From: Loxodes magnus
Taxonomy: Eukaryota; Ciliophora; Karyorelictea; Loxodida; Loxodidae
Length of the DNA: 64,000 nt
Direction of reading: 5' to 3'
Assembly: GCA_946699065.1 (NCBI GenBank)
Contig: CAMPDV010001956.1
Coordinates: forward strand, 1-64,000
The notes beneath the pieces are model-generated. The model had not been told where the DNA came from. It worked only from the letters and a program-made list of their open reading frames with translations, and did no database searches. Shown one piece after another: positions 12,439-25,300 of the stretch. A program made the position numbers and the translations under genes. Within the stretch, counting starts at the first letter, position 1. Each line of letters opens with the position of its first letter.

Positions 12439-15182
12439 TACTTATAATTAATTTAAAAAAAGTATCTCAATAAATACTATATATTACAATGAAAATAAAA
12501 TTGATAAAAAATAAATATTAATTAAAAATAAGAATTTATCAAAATTAGTAATTAATTTTGATAAAAGAATTATTTATAAGGAAAATTAAAAACATTGATA
12601 ACTATTATATAAAAAAAATGAAAAAAAAATAATATAAAAACTAAAATATTATATTAATAATTAAATTATATATCTATATCTAGATCTATTTTTTAATAAA
12701 ATTAAAAGAAATAAAAATTTTACATAAAGTTTTTAGAAAATAAATTATTTTAAAATAATTTATATATTTAAATTAAAAATTAAAAAATATTTTGATATAA
12801 ATACAATAAAAAGGTCTTTTTTATTAAACAAAAAATATTAAAAAATTAAATTTCAAATGATAAAAATAAAAATAAATAAAACTATAATAATAATAATGAA
12901 CATTAAATTATATTTATAATTTTTTTTTATAAATAAAAAAGCAATTCTTATATTAATTAAATACAAATTAATTTATTATAATTTTAAAAGAATTAAAATA
13001 TATAGGATATTTATGTAATATAAAATAAAAATATTTAAAAAAAATCTTATTATTTAAAATTTAAAAAGCAATAATTAATTTTTTTTATTAATATATATCG
13101 TAAATTATCATAAAATTTATAAAAATTTTTATTCATCTGAAAAAAACTTGTAAACTTAAACCTAAATTACAATTTTTTTTTTATTTAATACCTGGAAATT
13201 ATTCAATATCAAACAATATTGAAATAAATTATCTAAAATTAGATAGTTAAATTTATTTGTTTAAAAATTTAAAAAATATTAAAATCTATAAAATATAATT
13301 TATTTAAAAAAATTAAAGAAATAAACTAAGATACAATTTGAAAAAAAAATCATTATATTAATAAAATTAAAACATCCTAAGAAGTAAACTCAAAATGAAA
13401 TAATTGTAAAAAAAATTTAAAAATTAATTAGTATTAAAAGAAAAAATTAAAAAAAGATAAAATATTATGCAAATAAAATAAAAATGAAAATAATAAATAT
13501 AAATTTACTTGGAATAATAGAAAAGATAATAAAAAATTATAAAATTATAATAAAATATAGATATTCTAAAAATAAGAAAAATAATTCAATAAGATTAAAA
13601 AAGATAAAAGAAGTAAACAAAAAAAAGAAAATTTAATTTAACTGAATGAAAATAAAAGTTTTAACTAAAATAAGAAAAACATATAAGACTAATAAAGCCA
13701 TATAATAACTAATAAAAGAAAACAAATATAATAATATTTATTAGCTTTATAAGCATTCTAAATATCTTCATGGTATTTTATAAAATTTTACTAAGTATGC
13801 TTTATATTTTATCTTTAAGTAATTTTCTTAATTGTATTGCTTAATTACTTTTTCAATAAAATTAAGCATAGTTATTTTATAATAAATTTAGATTTTTTTC
13901 AATTAAATCGGAATTATAAATTTCTACATTCATTCTATATCAGAATACTATTTGAATCTATTAAAATAAATTTCTCATTTTATATAGATTTTTTTTTTAA
14001 TTAATAAATCCTAAACTTTAGCATAGAAATTTAGAATAATTTATTATTAAGCTTATTTTAAGATATATTGGAAGAAAATATAAAAATGAAATTCATTTTA
14101 TTTGGTTTTCTTAATTATCTAATTTAACTTGCATGTTTTATTTACAACTAACATTATCAATCATATATTTTATTTATATACCTTATTTAAGTTATGAAAC
14201 AAAGTGAATGAAGATTATAATGATAATATAAAGCAGACGATATTTACTATCTGTTTTAAGACTAGTTTTCATAAGAAAATAATTAAATCTACATAGACTT
14301 AAATAAATCGTGATAACTAAAATTATAGAAATTATAAATAATCAGATTGATAAATAAATATTAAGCTTACAAATAGTAGCTTAAATTAATTAAATTCATA
14401 AAGTTATATTTATTCCTTATTTTTTTTTTTTTATATTTTAGCTACTTTTAAATGTGATAATTATTTATTATGGAAGGTTTGTGATTGGCTTAATAATTTA
14501 TTTTATTTTTAAATTTTAAAAGCATAATAATAATTTTTAGTTATAGATAAGAAATTTATTTATCTAAATTTATTAATACTATTTAGATAAAACTTTGATT
14601 AAATTTTTTAAAGGTTTATATTCCTAAGAGAGTGATGTTATTAATAGTGAAAATGAATAATAATTTAACAACTAAAATTGAAATTTCAAGATCTTTTTGA
14701 AGAATGGAAAGTAAAGAAAGTAAGAAAAGAGGATCAAATAGTGAAAATATAAAGAAAATGTTTATAATCAAGATAAAAATAGAAAATTAGGTCATATTTA
14801 TACTCTAAAATTTATTAGAGCTATTTGGAAACAAATAAAATCTTTATTTTATTAACTAAATTTATTATTTTAAAGTTTCTTTTCGATATTACGAAAATAC
14901 TTAGTAATATTTATTTTATTTTATTTCTTTATTATGCACTAATAGATATAGGCTTCGCTATTAAATTAACGTTTCGATATTAAAGTTAAAAAAAAGGATC
15001 CTTAATCTTACAATTTAATTATCTATCAAGCAATTTAATATTTTAATTTAATAATAGATTAAATTTTCAAATAATTTCAATTATTCTTTTATTATTTAAA
15101 GTTACTCTTTTTTAATAGCTTACGTAGTTATTTAAAATTACTCAAAACCATTTAAATTCACTTTGATACTTAGCATGTATAA
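12439..15182. other. AT-rich spacer, nothing recognised
   Basis: This 2.7-kb spacer between two divergent genes is extremely AT-rich from about 12480 to 14050, with long A/T runs. I found no tRNA, repeat array or recognisable protein. The promoters of the WD40 gene (-) and the secreted-protein gene (+) must lie at its ends, but no motif is distinctive. Confidence 0.6.
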
Positions 15183-15950
15183 ATGAAAATTTCCTTCTTA
15201 CTGATATTGGCTATTATAGGCTTTTCTCAAAGTTACAGAATAGAAAAGTTCTTTATGGAAAATTAAAGCTATACTCAAGAAAGACTTAGTACCAAATCTA
15301 TGAGAGATACAAATGGAAATGTTTATGAACTAGGGTTTTCATAAATTAGTTCTAATAATTAAGATTGCTGAATTAGGAAAGTAGATAGTTAAGAAAATGA
15401 ACTGTACAACACTTTCTTAGATTCAAGCCCAGCTGATTGTAGAGGTTTAGCATTGATTTTAGACAGCAATGATAGACCATATGCAGCGTTTTCGATTGAT
15501 GGAGGCTCATATGATGCAGGATATATCACCAAAAAATCAGTTATAACTGGTGCTTTTTCAGGATCTATTTTTGATAGTTTGGGTTTAGGAGGAGGTCCTA
15601 AAGTTTCAGTTCTAGCTGGACTAAGAACTGATAACTGATTTATCGAAAAAGCTACATTTTTAAGAGCGTAACTTTCTACAGGAAAAGCGAATTAGTACTT
15701 AGTTTAAGAAATAAGTTTCTGTGCAGATTAAGTTTCAGTTTACTCTTAGAGTTGGTATAAATCTTTCGATAAAAATTCTTCAAATAATAAGTTCATAGGT
15801 TACCCAGAAGCAGGCTTGATAAAAGTAAGTATGGAAGGATTTTTCAGACATTATATTAATTTAGACAGAAATATGACGATAATTACATAGGCTTTAGTTA
15901 AAGATCCTTTAACATGTTCAATTTTCTTTTAGGTAGAAGTTAGGCAATGA
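15183..15950 (+). CDS. Secreted protein of unknown function
   Basis: A 255-residue protein from ATG 15183 to TGA 15948-15950, read with TAA/TAG as Gln and TGA as Trp at codons 63 and 152. Residues 1-17 (MKISFLLILAIIGFSQS) are a clear signal peptide. The mature part is rich in Gly, Ser and Asp, with FSIDGGSYDAGY near the middle, LGLGGGPKVS after it and FLRAQLSTGKANQY following; these look like beta-strand-rich repeats, but I do not recognise the family. Both internal TGAs fit Trp (DC-W-IRKVD and RTDN-W-FIEKA). Good codon periodicity and a tidy length suggest a live gene. It probably enters the secretory pathway. No intron is needed. Confidence 0.85.
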
Positions 15951-16176
15951 ACTTAATTTGTTTTAATTAAATCCTATCTTTTAAGTACAAATTTAAATAA
16001 AAAGCCCAAGTTAATAATTAAATATTGCTTAAGGAATATAATTTAAATTTAAAGGTTCGCTAAATGTTTATATATCTTAAGTATTTGTACTCTATTGTTT
16101 ATTTGTAAAATAATTATTAATTTGATATATTTAATTTATATATTAAAGTCAAAATAATCTTAACTTAATAATAATT

Positions 16177-19100
16177 ATGCTAGTAGCCTTCATTCTAATA
16201 AGCTATATCTCTTATGATTAAACTAATAGTATAAAAGTATTAACCTTAATTATTCTTAGTATAATATCTTTATATTTTAATTAAGGAAATTATGCAAAGG
16301 TAAGTTAGATAGGTTTTAATATTGCTAGTATGGTATTTTGGTATAATTAACTAAGCTTCTTTAGTTACTATCTTTAATTCCTAAGAAAGATAGTAGCATT
16401 TAATTTATTGTTGAATATAATTAGATTTAAGTAATAAATAGTATAATATAACTAGCTTTGGAAATAGATAATAAAAATAAAGCTTAATATTAATTTAATA
16501 TTATAACTACTAATTTAATAGTGTCTAGCTAATTTCTAAAATTAGTACTTAAATTGATATTAGAATCTAAGAGCTTGTGCTTATAAGATAGAAAATAGTT
16601 ATAAGTTAAGTTTTAAAGATTCTAATAAATAGAATAATAAAATGGTTGATTGAATATACTTGCATTTATATTAAATTCTTAGAGTTATATTATATACATT
16701 TATCTAATTTACTATTAATTACTCTAATCTACTTCTAAAGCTAACTCTATCATTATATAAAACAGATATCTAAACTATTTAGATATTATTAGTTATTATA
16801 TACAATGCTACTTATAGTTAACTATAATTCATGGAGCTATCTAATATTATCTAACCTTTAGAATCTACTACCTATTTAGAATTTATTTACTTAATTGATT
16901 CATTTTTATTTAGAATCTAATTCAATTCTTTTAAGCATATATCTCATTAAGAAAATCTACTCTTTTCATTTATTTAAGAATTTTAAGTTTAAAAGAGGGA
17001 AATTAAAAATATCAAGCTATAATACAATTAGGATCATCCTATTTAGATAAAAATTAAAAATAGCTAAACTTAATTCTTAATGACTCTTATATTTTATCCT
17101 TTTAGCCTTAAATAGACAAAAAGCATATTTAACTATGCATTATATTAGAATTTATAAAGCAAAATAATAACTTAAAAGATTTAAATTAATAAATTATAGC
17201 AATAGGAATAAACAAGCTTTAAGATTTATTCTAAATTAACTAAGAAGATTAAGAAATTATTATATTTTATAAAATATAAAATAATCAATCAACTAAAGCT
17301 AGAGTTATGAATCATTATATATTAGTGTCTACTTCATTAGGTCTTTTACTAAATTATATTTAATTCTAAGCATATATCATTTTAAACTTTAAACATCTCT
17401 TTAATTAATATTTTGATTCATCATTTCTTTGCAAATAACTTTGAAGCATTTTTAATTAGAAGATATTAATAATCTATTTGCAAATATTTTATATCTAAAG
17501 CAGAATCTAATCTATATTTAAATAAATTAGATATTAGTGCTTTTTTTTAATTTTATTCAAATTCAAAACTATGTAGATAAGACAACAATCTTTCCAAATA
17601 TTTGGTAAATAAAAGATATATATAAAGTTAACTATTTTTTAGAGGTATTTTATAAGTGAATAGAGTCATTTCACCCCCAAATTTTTAGAATAAATATACA
17701 TTTTTAAATTACTATTTAATCTTATAATTTTTATTCTCATCACTTTATTCACTTTAATTTTAAGAACGCCTAGTTTTCTTTAAATTATATCTAAAAGTTA
17801 AATAATTTATTTAAAAAATGACAACAAAAAGATTTATTAATCATTTAATAGTTATGTCCGCAATATATTTATTTTAACTTTAATTTTAATGAGAATCATA
17901 ATATATTAGAAGAAGTAATAAGCATCTAATAGATGGTACAAATAAATAGGTTTATAAAGATTTTAGATGATAAATTATTAGGTAATATTAACTAATAGAT
18001 TAAAGAAATTTATTATATATTTATTCCCATGAAACACATATATAATTAGATTTAATTTTTACTAATATTTTAATTATTTAAAATATTAGTAACGATATAC
18101 CAATAACCAGAATATTTAATTAAATCATATTTAAAAAATAATTTTAATTTTAATTTTATAATTTAGATTTAACTTAAATAAAAGATAAGACATGATCAAA
18201 TTAGTTGAAATAAATATTAATGAATCTTATAATAGATATTTTATGAATAATTTATAAAGATTATTAAATAAAAGTATTTCCTGTATTTTAAAATTAATGT
18301 AAGGTATCTCAGTTTTCATTGAAAATATTAAAGTTAAAATTTTAAATAAAATTAATGAAATGTTTCAGATACATTGAAATTATATCTTTCATAATAGCAT
18401 TTTTACTTTAAGAATAAAAATCACTTTTTCTTAATAAAAAGAAGCTATAAAATTGCTTAATCTATTTTCTATAGCTTAAAATGTAAAAATAATCTTTATT
18501 TTTTAAATAAAAACAATTAATAATAAGCATCAGGTATAGATATAATGATTTGGTGGCTATCTCTTTTTTAATATAAACTTTTTCTAATAAAATAAAGCAC
18601 TTTATCTGTTTATAACTCTTTTACAAAAAATAGAATTTATAAATAATATGCTTAAATAAATAAATTTATTTCAAAACCTTAATCAATAGAATTATCATTA
18701 TAAGGTATATTGATAACTTTGATAGACTTTGAAACTAAAATTAGATAAAACTAAGAAATATCTTTAATTATAAATAAAATTTAAATTAATAAAATCTTAA
18801 ATATAACTAGCAAGCATTGTCTAATAATTTATAAATGAAAGAGATATTTATCTCATAAAGTTATCGAATAGAGATATATAATTATTATTTGTTATTTATA
18901 ATACAACTAAGATTATATAATTTAATTAGATTTAAAGTTATTAAATATCATATTAGCTATTTATTACAATTAGAATATAATATAGTTATAAGGTTTTAAA
19001 ATAATTAATTCTAGTAAAAAGTTAAATAATCTTGCTTTTTATAAGTCTATTAAAGTTTTAACTGAAATAATAGTTAAATGTAATTTTAAAAGTTAGTTAG

Positions 19101-19200
19101 ATGTTTATTAGTAGATATAATAATAGCATAATAATTTATTTTAAATAAAATATAATAATAAAGCTATAAATCTCCTAACTCAATAATTAATAGATTAATA
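16177..19200 (+). pseudogene. Possible decayed hybrid histidine kinase
   Basis: From ATG 16177 the frame shows coding-like use of G at codon position 1 and a hydrophobic N-terminus (VLTLIILSIISLYF; several later membrane-like stretches). Further on, weak matches to kinase boxes appear in the expected order but in different frames: N-box-like ILMNLIIDIL near 18210, VSDT near 18360 (compare DTG), ASGIDIMIWWLS near 18530 (compare GTGLGLxI) and receiver-like CLLVDIII near 19100 (compare ILVVDDN). The H box is not convincing. The order fits a hybrid sensor kinase broken by indels, or one with unrecognised short introns. Random AT-rich sequence is open in this code, so this remains tentative. Confidence 0.25.
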
Positions 19201-20064
19201 TTATATTATATCTAATATTTTAATTCTCTCTAAGCTTTTATTATATTTATTCTACTATAAAAAAACTTAATCTATCAAACTGAAGAAACTAAAAGCGAAA
19301 GGAAATTAAAAGGAAATTAATAATTTAAAGTCTATTTATTTTATAATTTTAAGAAATAGTGAGATATTAAAATAAACTAAACTCTAAATAATTATTAATA
19401 AGCTAGTAATTAATTTAATAAGCGTAAGCTTTAGATATCTAGATATATAACTTAAACATTAAACAAATTTAATTATATTAATTAATACACTTATATTTAG
19501 AACTTCATTTTAGTGAAGTATCTGCTTAAATTAGAAAAACAGGCTTTCTTTCTAAATTAAAGTGATTTTTAATTAATGAATAGAATACTTTAATAAGATT
19601 AAATAAATTTGAAATTTAGTTCTTAAGAATCGTTAAAAGTAAGCAGTTGAAGTAGTTTCTATATAATAATTTAACTATTAAAATATCTATTTCAGAAATG
19701 TTTAGCAGCTTAATGATATACACTCTAATAGAATAAGAAACTTAATAATTATTAGGTTAGCAATATTATTATATTAGCATTTAAAAAGCTAATTAAGTTT
19801 ATTCATTTAATTTCAAAGAAGAATAAAAATATAAGGATGCTCAAACTTTTTAGAGTAAAATAGCTTTTAGATAGAAGTGCCATCAATTAAAAATTTTATT
19901 TAATTAAACTATTTATTTACTAACTTGATAAACATAAAGGTTTAAGTTTTTAAGATAAAGAATGAAAGCTTATTATAATAATAACTATTTATAAGTAATC
20001 CTGCTAATAATTAATTAGTTTCTAAGTTAGAATATTTAAAGAAACTAATATCCTATTAATAACA

Positions 20065-20144
20065 GACAGTGTGGCCGAGTGGTCTAAGGCGCTAGCTTAA
20101 GGCGCTAGTCTTTCGGGGCGTGGGTTCAAATCCCACCGCTGTCA
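20065..20144 (+). tRNA. tRNA-Leu (anticodon AAG)
   Basis: Full cloverleaf. Acceptor GACAGTG pairs with CGCTGTC (one T-G pair), discriminator A. The D arm is GGCCGAGTGGTCTAAGGC. The anticodon stem CTAGC/GCTAG encloses loop TTAAGGC with anticodon AAG. There is a long variable arm as in class II tRNAs, and the T arm is GTGGG-TTCAAAT-CCCAC. A run of five T (20145-20149) follows directly and should stop RNA polymerase III. No intron. Confidence 0.97.
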
Positions 20145-20149
20145 TTTTT

Positions 20150-22375
20150 AATAAAAAATAGAGCATTAAAATGATAATAATTAAATAAGCTATCAAGCAT
20201 AAGTAATAACTTACATAAAATAGTATCATCATATAAGCAAAACCTCTATTATTTATTAAGAACATAAAATGAAACTTTATGATTAAATTAACTTAACTTA
20301 AATACTTAGATTATAGATCTTCTATAGAAACTCTATAGAAAGAATAGATATTAGTTATATTAGTAGTATTAAATAAATGAAGAAAAATAAGTTTAATAAT
20401 TAAATAATGCTATTATTTCTAAAATTGCTAGATAATTAAAAATTAAATTATTATCTATATAGCATTCTAACTATTTCTCTTTAAGAGAATATTATTTTTA
20501 AATTTAAATGGCTATTCTATCTATTTAAAATACATTATAGTTATGCATTTTTAACAATTTTTTAATTTTTAATAATTAAATTTGTTAAAATATATAAATA
20601 CAAATGTATTTTAAATTTATTACGAAATTAGTTAAAAGGTTTATAAAATAATTTAGAGTTTAAAAATTTCATAAAATAAAGATTCTTAGATTAGGTTTTA
20701 AACTAAGTATTCAAATTATACTAAATTATTTTAATTAAATAAATAATTAAGGAATTTATTGAATAATTAAAGTAAATTATAAAATTTACGTAAGAGAAAT
20801 ATAAAAACGTGAACTGATTCCATTTTCTTACAATAATGCTACTTAAATCACTAGATTCGTTCTAAAATTCATAAATTTTAAAATTAAAGCATATTTAACT
20901 TGATTTTATATATTTATCTTTATAGAAGCAATTTTTAATTTCACCTCTAAAATTTAGCTGTTTATTTACTATAATTAATGAAGTTTCAAATTATTCTTTA
21001 ATATCTAGAATGTATAATTTTAATTAATTAAAATACTTTTATTCAACAAATTTCAATAATGTTTGCCAAGCATTCCATTTTTATTTATTTTACAAAGATA
21101 AAATAAAGAAAGATAGAAAATAACTTTTAGTTATCATCTTTTAAAGTATCTCTTAACATTTTAAATTTAGCTTACTAAATAGATTAATATAGCTCTAGTT
21201 TTTTCTTTAGAGTTATAATTTTTTTATTGCTTTTTAGATATAATTATGATTAAGTTAAAAGAATAATTAGAAAATTAAAACCACTTCATATAGTTAACTT
21301 TCAACATTGTTATTATGATGCATAAGCTTTTTCTAAATTAAAAAATTATATAATCCTTAATTATTTTAATTATATAAAATAATAGTTATTGCAAAAGTTT
21401 AACTTAGGGATGTAAGTATATTATATTTAAAAATCTAAAGAAATTTAATTTTTATAGCTATAATCAAAAAGTAAGTATCTTTAATTAAGTATATTGAAAA
21501 ATTCTTATGTTTTAATTAGAATATTAGTTCAAATATAATAATAAATAATATTACTTCATATTTAGTTTATTTTTTATTTTCGAAAGTATAAATTATATCA
21601 ATTAATTAGACTTCTTAACAGCTTATTCTAGTTTTAGAATCTTAATGTTTTTAATTAATTTTTATAATATTTTCTATCAATCTGAATTTTATATAACTTA
21701 AAATTAAAAAACTAAGAAAAACTTTCAATTTCTTGAATAAAACATGCATTATAATAAGTTAAATGCTTCAAGCAAAAATAAATTATCAAATATTAAATTT
21801 AGAATTATTAAACATAGAAATATATGGAGAGATTACTTCCAATCTATATAAGTTTAATATGAAAACTTTTAAGAAAGAAAATTACAAATATAAGAATATA
21901 AAAATTTAAAAATACGAATAATTTTTACACACATCACTTAATAGAGTCACTAAAATTAAATCAAGTAAAAATTAAGTTTAAAATAAAATAAAATAAAAAA
22001 ATTTGAATAAAAATAAAAAGTCATTATAATAGTAAATCAAAATAATTTTTTAAATATAACTTTAAATGAAGATAATGAAAAAGTAAGCACTTTAATTGCA
22101 GTTCAAATTTACTTATTTAAATCTTTTTAAGATTAAAAGCAAAACAAAAAAAAATGATAATAAAATCGAAAAAAAGACATAAAAAAAATAATAAAAGAAT
22201 ATTTTATAATAATTGGTAAAATGTATAAAAATTAAAATCGCACAAATATAAAATGTTAAACATTAGAAATAAAAGCATGAAAAACGATTTAAAAACGATC
22301 CAATAAAAAAAATACTTTTAAAACGAACTAAAAACAATAAAAATAAATGTATCGAAAAGAGCTTACAAAGAAAAA
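20150..22375. other. AT-rich spacer, nothing recognised
   Basis: About 2.2 kb between tRNA-Leu(AAG) and the 37-bp array. It is AT-rich with scattered short homopolymers and has no RNA gene or protein motif that I can support. The last 300 bases before the array are A-rich on the plus strand and already C-poor, like the array itself. Confidence 0.5.
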
Positions 22376-25300
22376 AATTAAAAATAGTTAGATTTAAATT
22401 TAAGTTTATTAAGATTAAAAAAAGTTAGATTTAAATTTAAGTTTATTAAGATTAAAAATAGTTAGATTTAAGGTTTAGTTTATTAAATTTAAAATAGTTA
22501 GATTTAAATTTAAGTTTATTAAATTAAAAATAGTTAGATTTAAATTTAAGTTTATGTAATTAAAAATAGTTAGATTTAAATTTAAGTTTATTAAGATTAA
22601 AAATAGTTAGATTTAAGGTTTAGTTTATTAAGATTAAAAATAGTTAGATTTAAATTTAAGTTTATTAAATTTAAAATAGTTAGATTTAAATTTAAGTTTA
22701 TTAAAATTAAAAATAGTTAGATTTAAATTTAAGTTTATTAAATTAAAAATAGTTAGATTTAAATTTAAGTTTATTAAGATTAAAAATAGTTAGATTTAAA
22801 TTTAAGTTTATTAAGATTAAAAAAAGTTAGATTTAAATTTAAGTTTATTAAGATTAAAAAAAGTTAGATTTAAATTTAAGTTTATTAAATTTAAAATAGT
22901 TAGATTTAAATTTAAGTTTATTAAGATTAAAAATAGTTAGATTTAAATTTAAGTTTATTAAATTAAAAATAGTTAGATTTAAATTTAAGTTTATTAAAAT
23001 TAAAAATAGTTAGATTTAAATTTAAGTTTATTAAGATTAAAAATAGTTAGATTTAAATTTAAGTTTATTAAGATTAAAAAAAGTTAGATTTAAATTTAAG
23101 TTTATTAAATTAAAAATAGTTAGATTTAAATTTAAGTTTATTAAGATTAAAAATAGTTAGATTTAAATTTAAGTTTATTAAGATTAAAAATAGTTAGATT
23201 TAAATTTAAGTTTATTAAATTAAAAATAGTTAGATTTAAATTTAAGTTTATTAAGATTAAAAAAAGTTAGATTTAAATTTAAATTTATTAAATTAAAAAT
23301 AGTTAGATTTAAATTTAAGTTTATTAAATTAAAAATAGTTAGATTTAAATTTAAGTTTATTAAATTAAAAATAGTTAGATTTAAATTTAAGTTTATTAAA
23401 TTAAAAATAGTTAGATTTAAATTTAAGTTTATGTAATTAAAAATAGTTAGATTTAAATTTAAGTTTATTAAGATTAAAAATAGTTAGATTTAAATTTAAG
23501 TTTATTAAAATTAAAAATAGTTAGATTTAAATTTAAGTTTATTAAAATTAAAAATAGTTAGATTTAAATTTAAGTTTATTAAATTAAAAATAGTTAGATT
23601 TAAGGTTTAGTTTATTAAAATTAAAAATAGTTAGATTTAAATTTAAGTTTATTAAGATTAAAAATAGTTAGATTTAAATTTAAGTTTATTAAAATTAAAA
23701 ATAGTTAGATTTAAATTTAAGTTTATTAAATTAAAAATAGTTAGATTTAAATTTAAGTTTATTAAGATTAAAAAAAGTTAGATTTAAATTTAAGTTTATT
23801 AAGATTAAAAAAAGTTAGATTTAAATTTAAGTTTATTAAGATTAAAAATAGTTAGATTTAAGGTTTAGTTTATTAAATTAAAAATAGTTAGATTTAAATT
23901 TAAGTTTATTAAAATTAAAAATAGTTAGAATTAAATTTAAGTTTATTAAGATTAAAAATAGTTAGATTTAAATTTAAGTTTATTAAGATTAAAAAAAGTT
24001 AGATTTAAATTTAAGTTTATTAAATTAAAAATAGTTAGATTTAAATTTAAGTTTATTAAGATTAAAAATAGTTAGATTTAAATTTAAGTTTATGTAATTA
24101 AAAATAGTTAGATTTAAATTTAAGTTTATTAAATTAAAAATAGTTAGATTTAAATTTAAGTTTATTAAGATTAAAAAAAGTTAGATTTAAATTTAAGTTT
24201 ATGTAATTAAAAATAGTTAGATTTAAATTTAAGTTTATGTAATTAAAAATAGTTAGATTTAAATTTAAGTTTATTAAGATTAAAAATAGTTAGATTTAAA
24301 TTTAAGTTTATGTAATTAAAAATAGTTAGATTTAAATTTAAGTTTATTAAGATTAAAAATAGTTAGATTTAAATTTAAGTTTATTAAAATTAAAAATAGT
24401 TAGATTTAAATTTAAGTTTATGTAATTAAAAATAGTTAGATTTAAATTTAAGTTTATGTAATTAAAAATAGTTAGATTTAAATTTAAGTTTATTAAGATT
24501 AAAAATAGTTAGATTTAAATTTAAGTTTATGTAATTAAAAATAGTTAGATTTAAATTTAAGTTTATTAAGATTAAAAATAGTTAGATTTAAATTTAAGTT
24601 TATTAAAATTAAAAATAGTTAGATTTAAATTTAAGTTTATTAAGATTAAAAATAGTTAGATTTAAATTTAAGTTTATGTAATTAAAAATAGTTAGATTTA
24701 AATTTAAGTTTATGTAATTAAAAATAGTTAGATTTAAATTTAAGTTTATGTAATTAAAAATAGTTAGATTTAAATTTAAGTTTATTAAGATTAAAAATAG
24801 TTAGATTTAAATTTAAGTTTATTAAATTAAAAATAGTTAGATTTAAGGTTTAGTTTATTAAAATTAAAAATAGTTAGATTTAAATTTAAGTTTATTAAGA
24901 TTAAAAATAGTTAGATTTAAGGTTTAGTTTATTAAAATTAAAAAAAGTTAGATTTAAATTTAAGTTTATTAAGATTAAAAATAGTTAGATTTAAATTTAA
25001 GTTTATTAAAATTAAAAATAGTTAGATTTAAATTTAAGTTTATTAAATTTAAAATAGTTAGATTTAAATTTAAGTTTATTAAGATTAAAAATAGTTAGAT
25101 TTAAATTTAAGTTTATTAAAATTAAAAAAAGTTAGATTTAAATTTAAGTTTATTAAGATTAAAAATAGTTAGATTTAAGGTTTAGTTTATTAAATTTAAA
25201 ATAGTTAGATTTAAATTTAAGTTTATTAAAATTAAAAATAGTTAGATTTAAATTTAAGTTTATTAAAATTAAAAAAAGTTAGATTTAAATTTAAGTTTAT

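Noticed and set aside
15183..15950. TGA as cysteine (Euplotes code) or selenocysteine
   Set aside because: TGA sites match Trp positions in WD40, kelch and RT motifs and align with TGG in paralogues; TAA/TAG are also sense here, unlike Euplotes.
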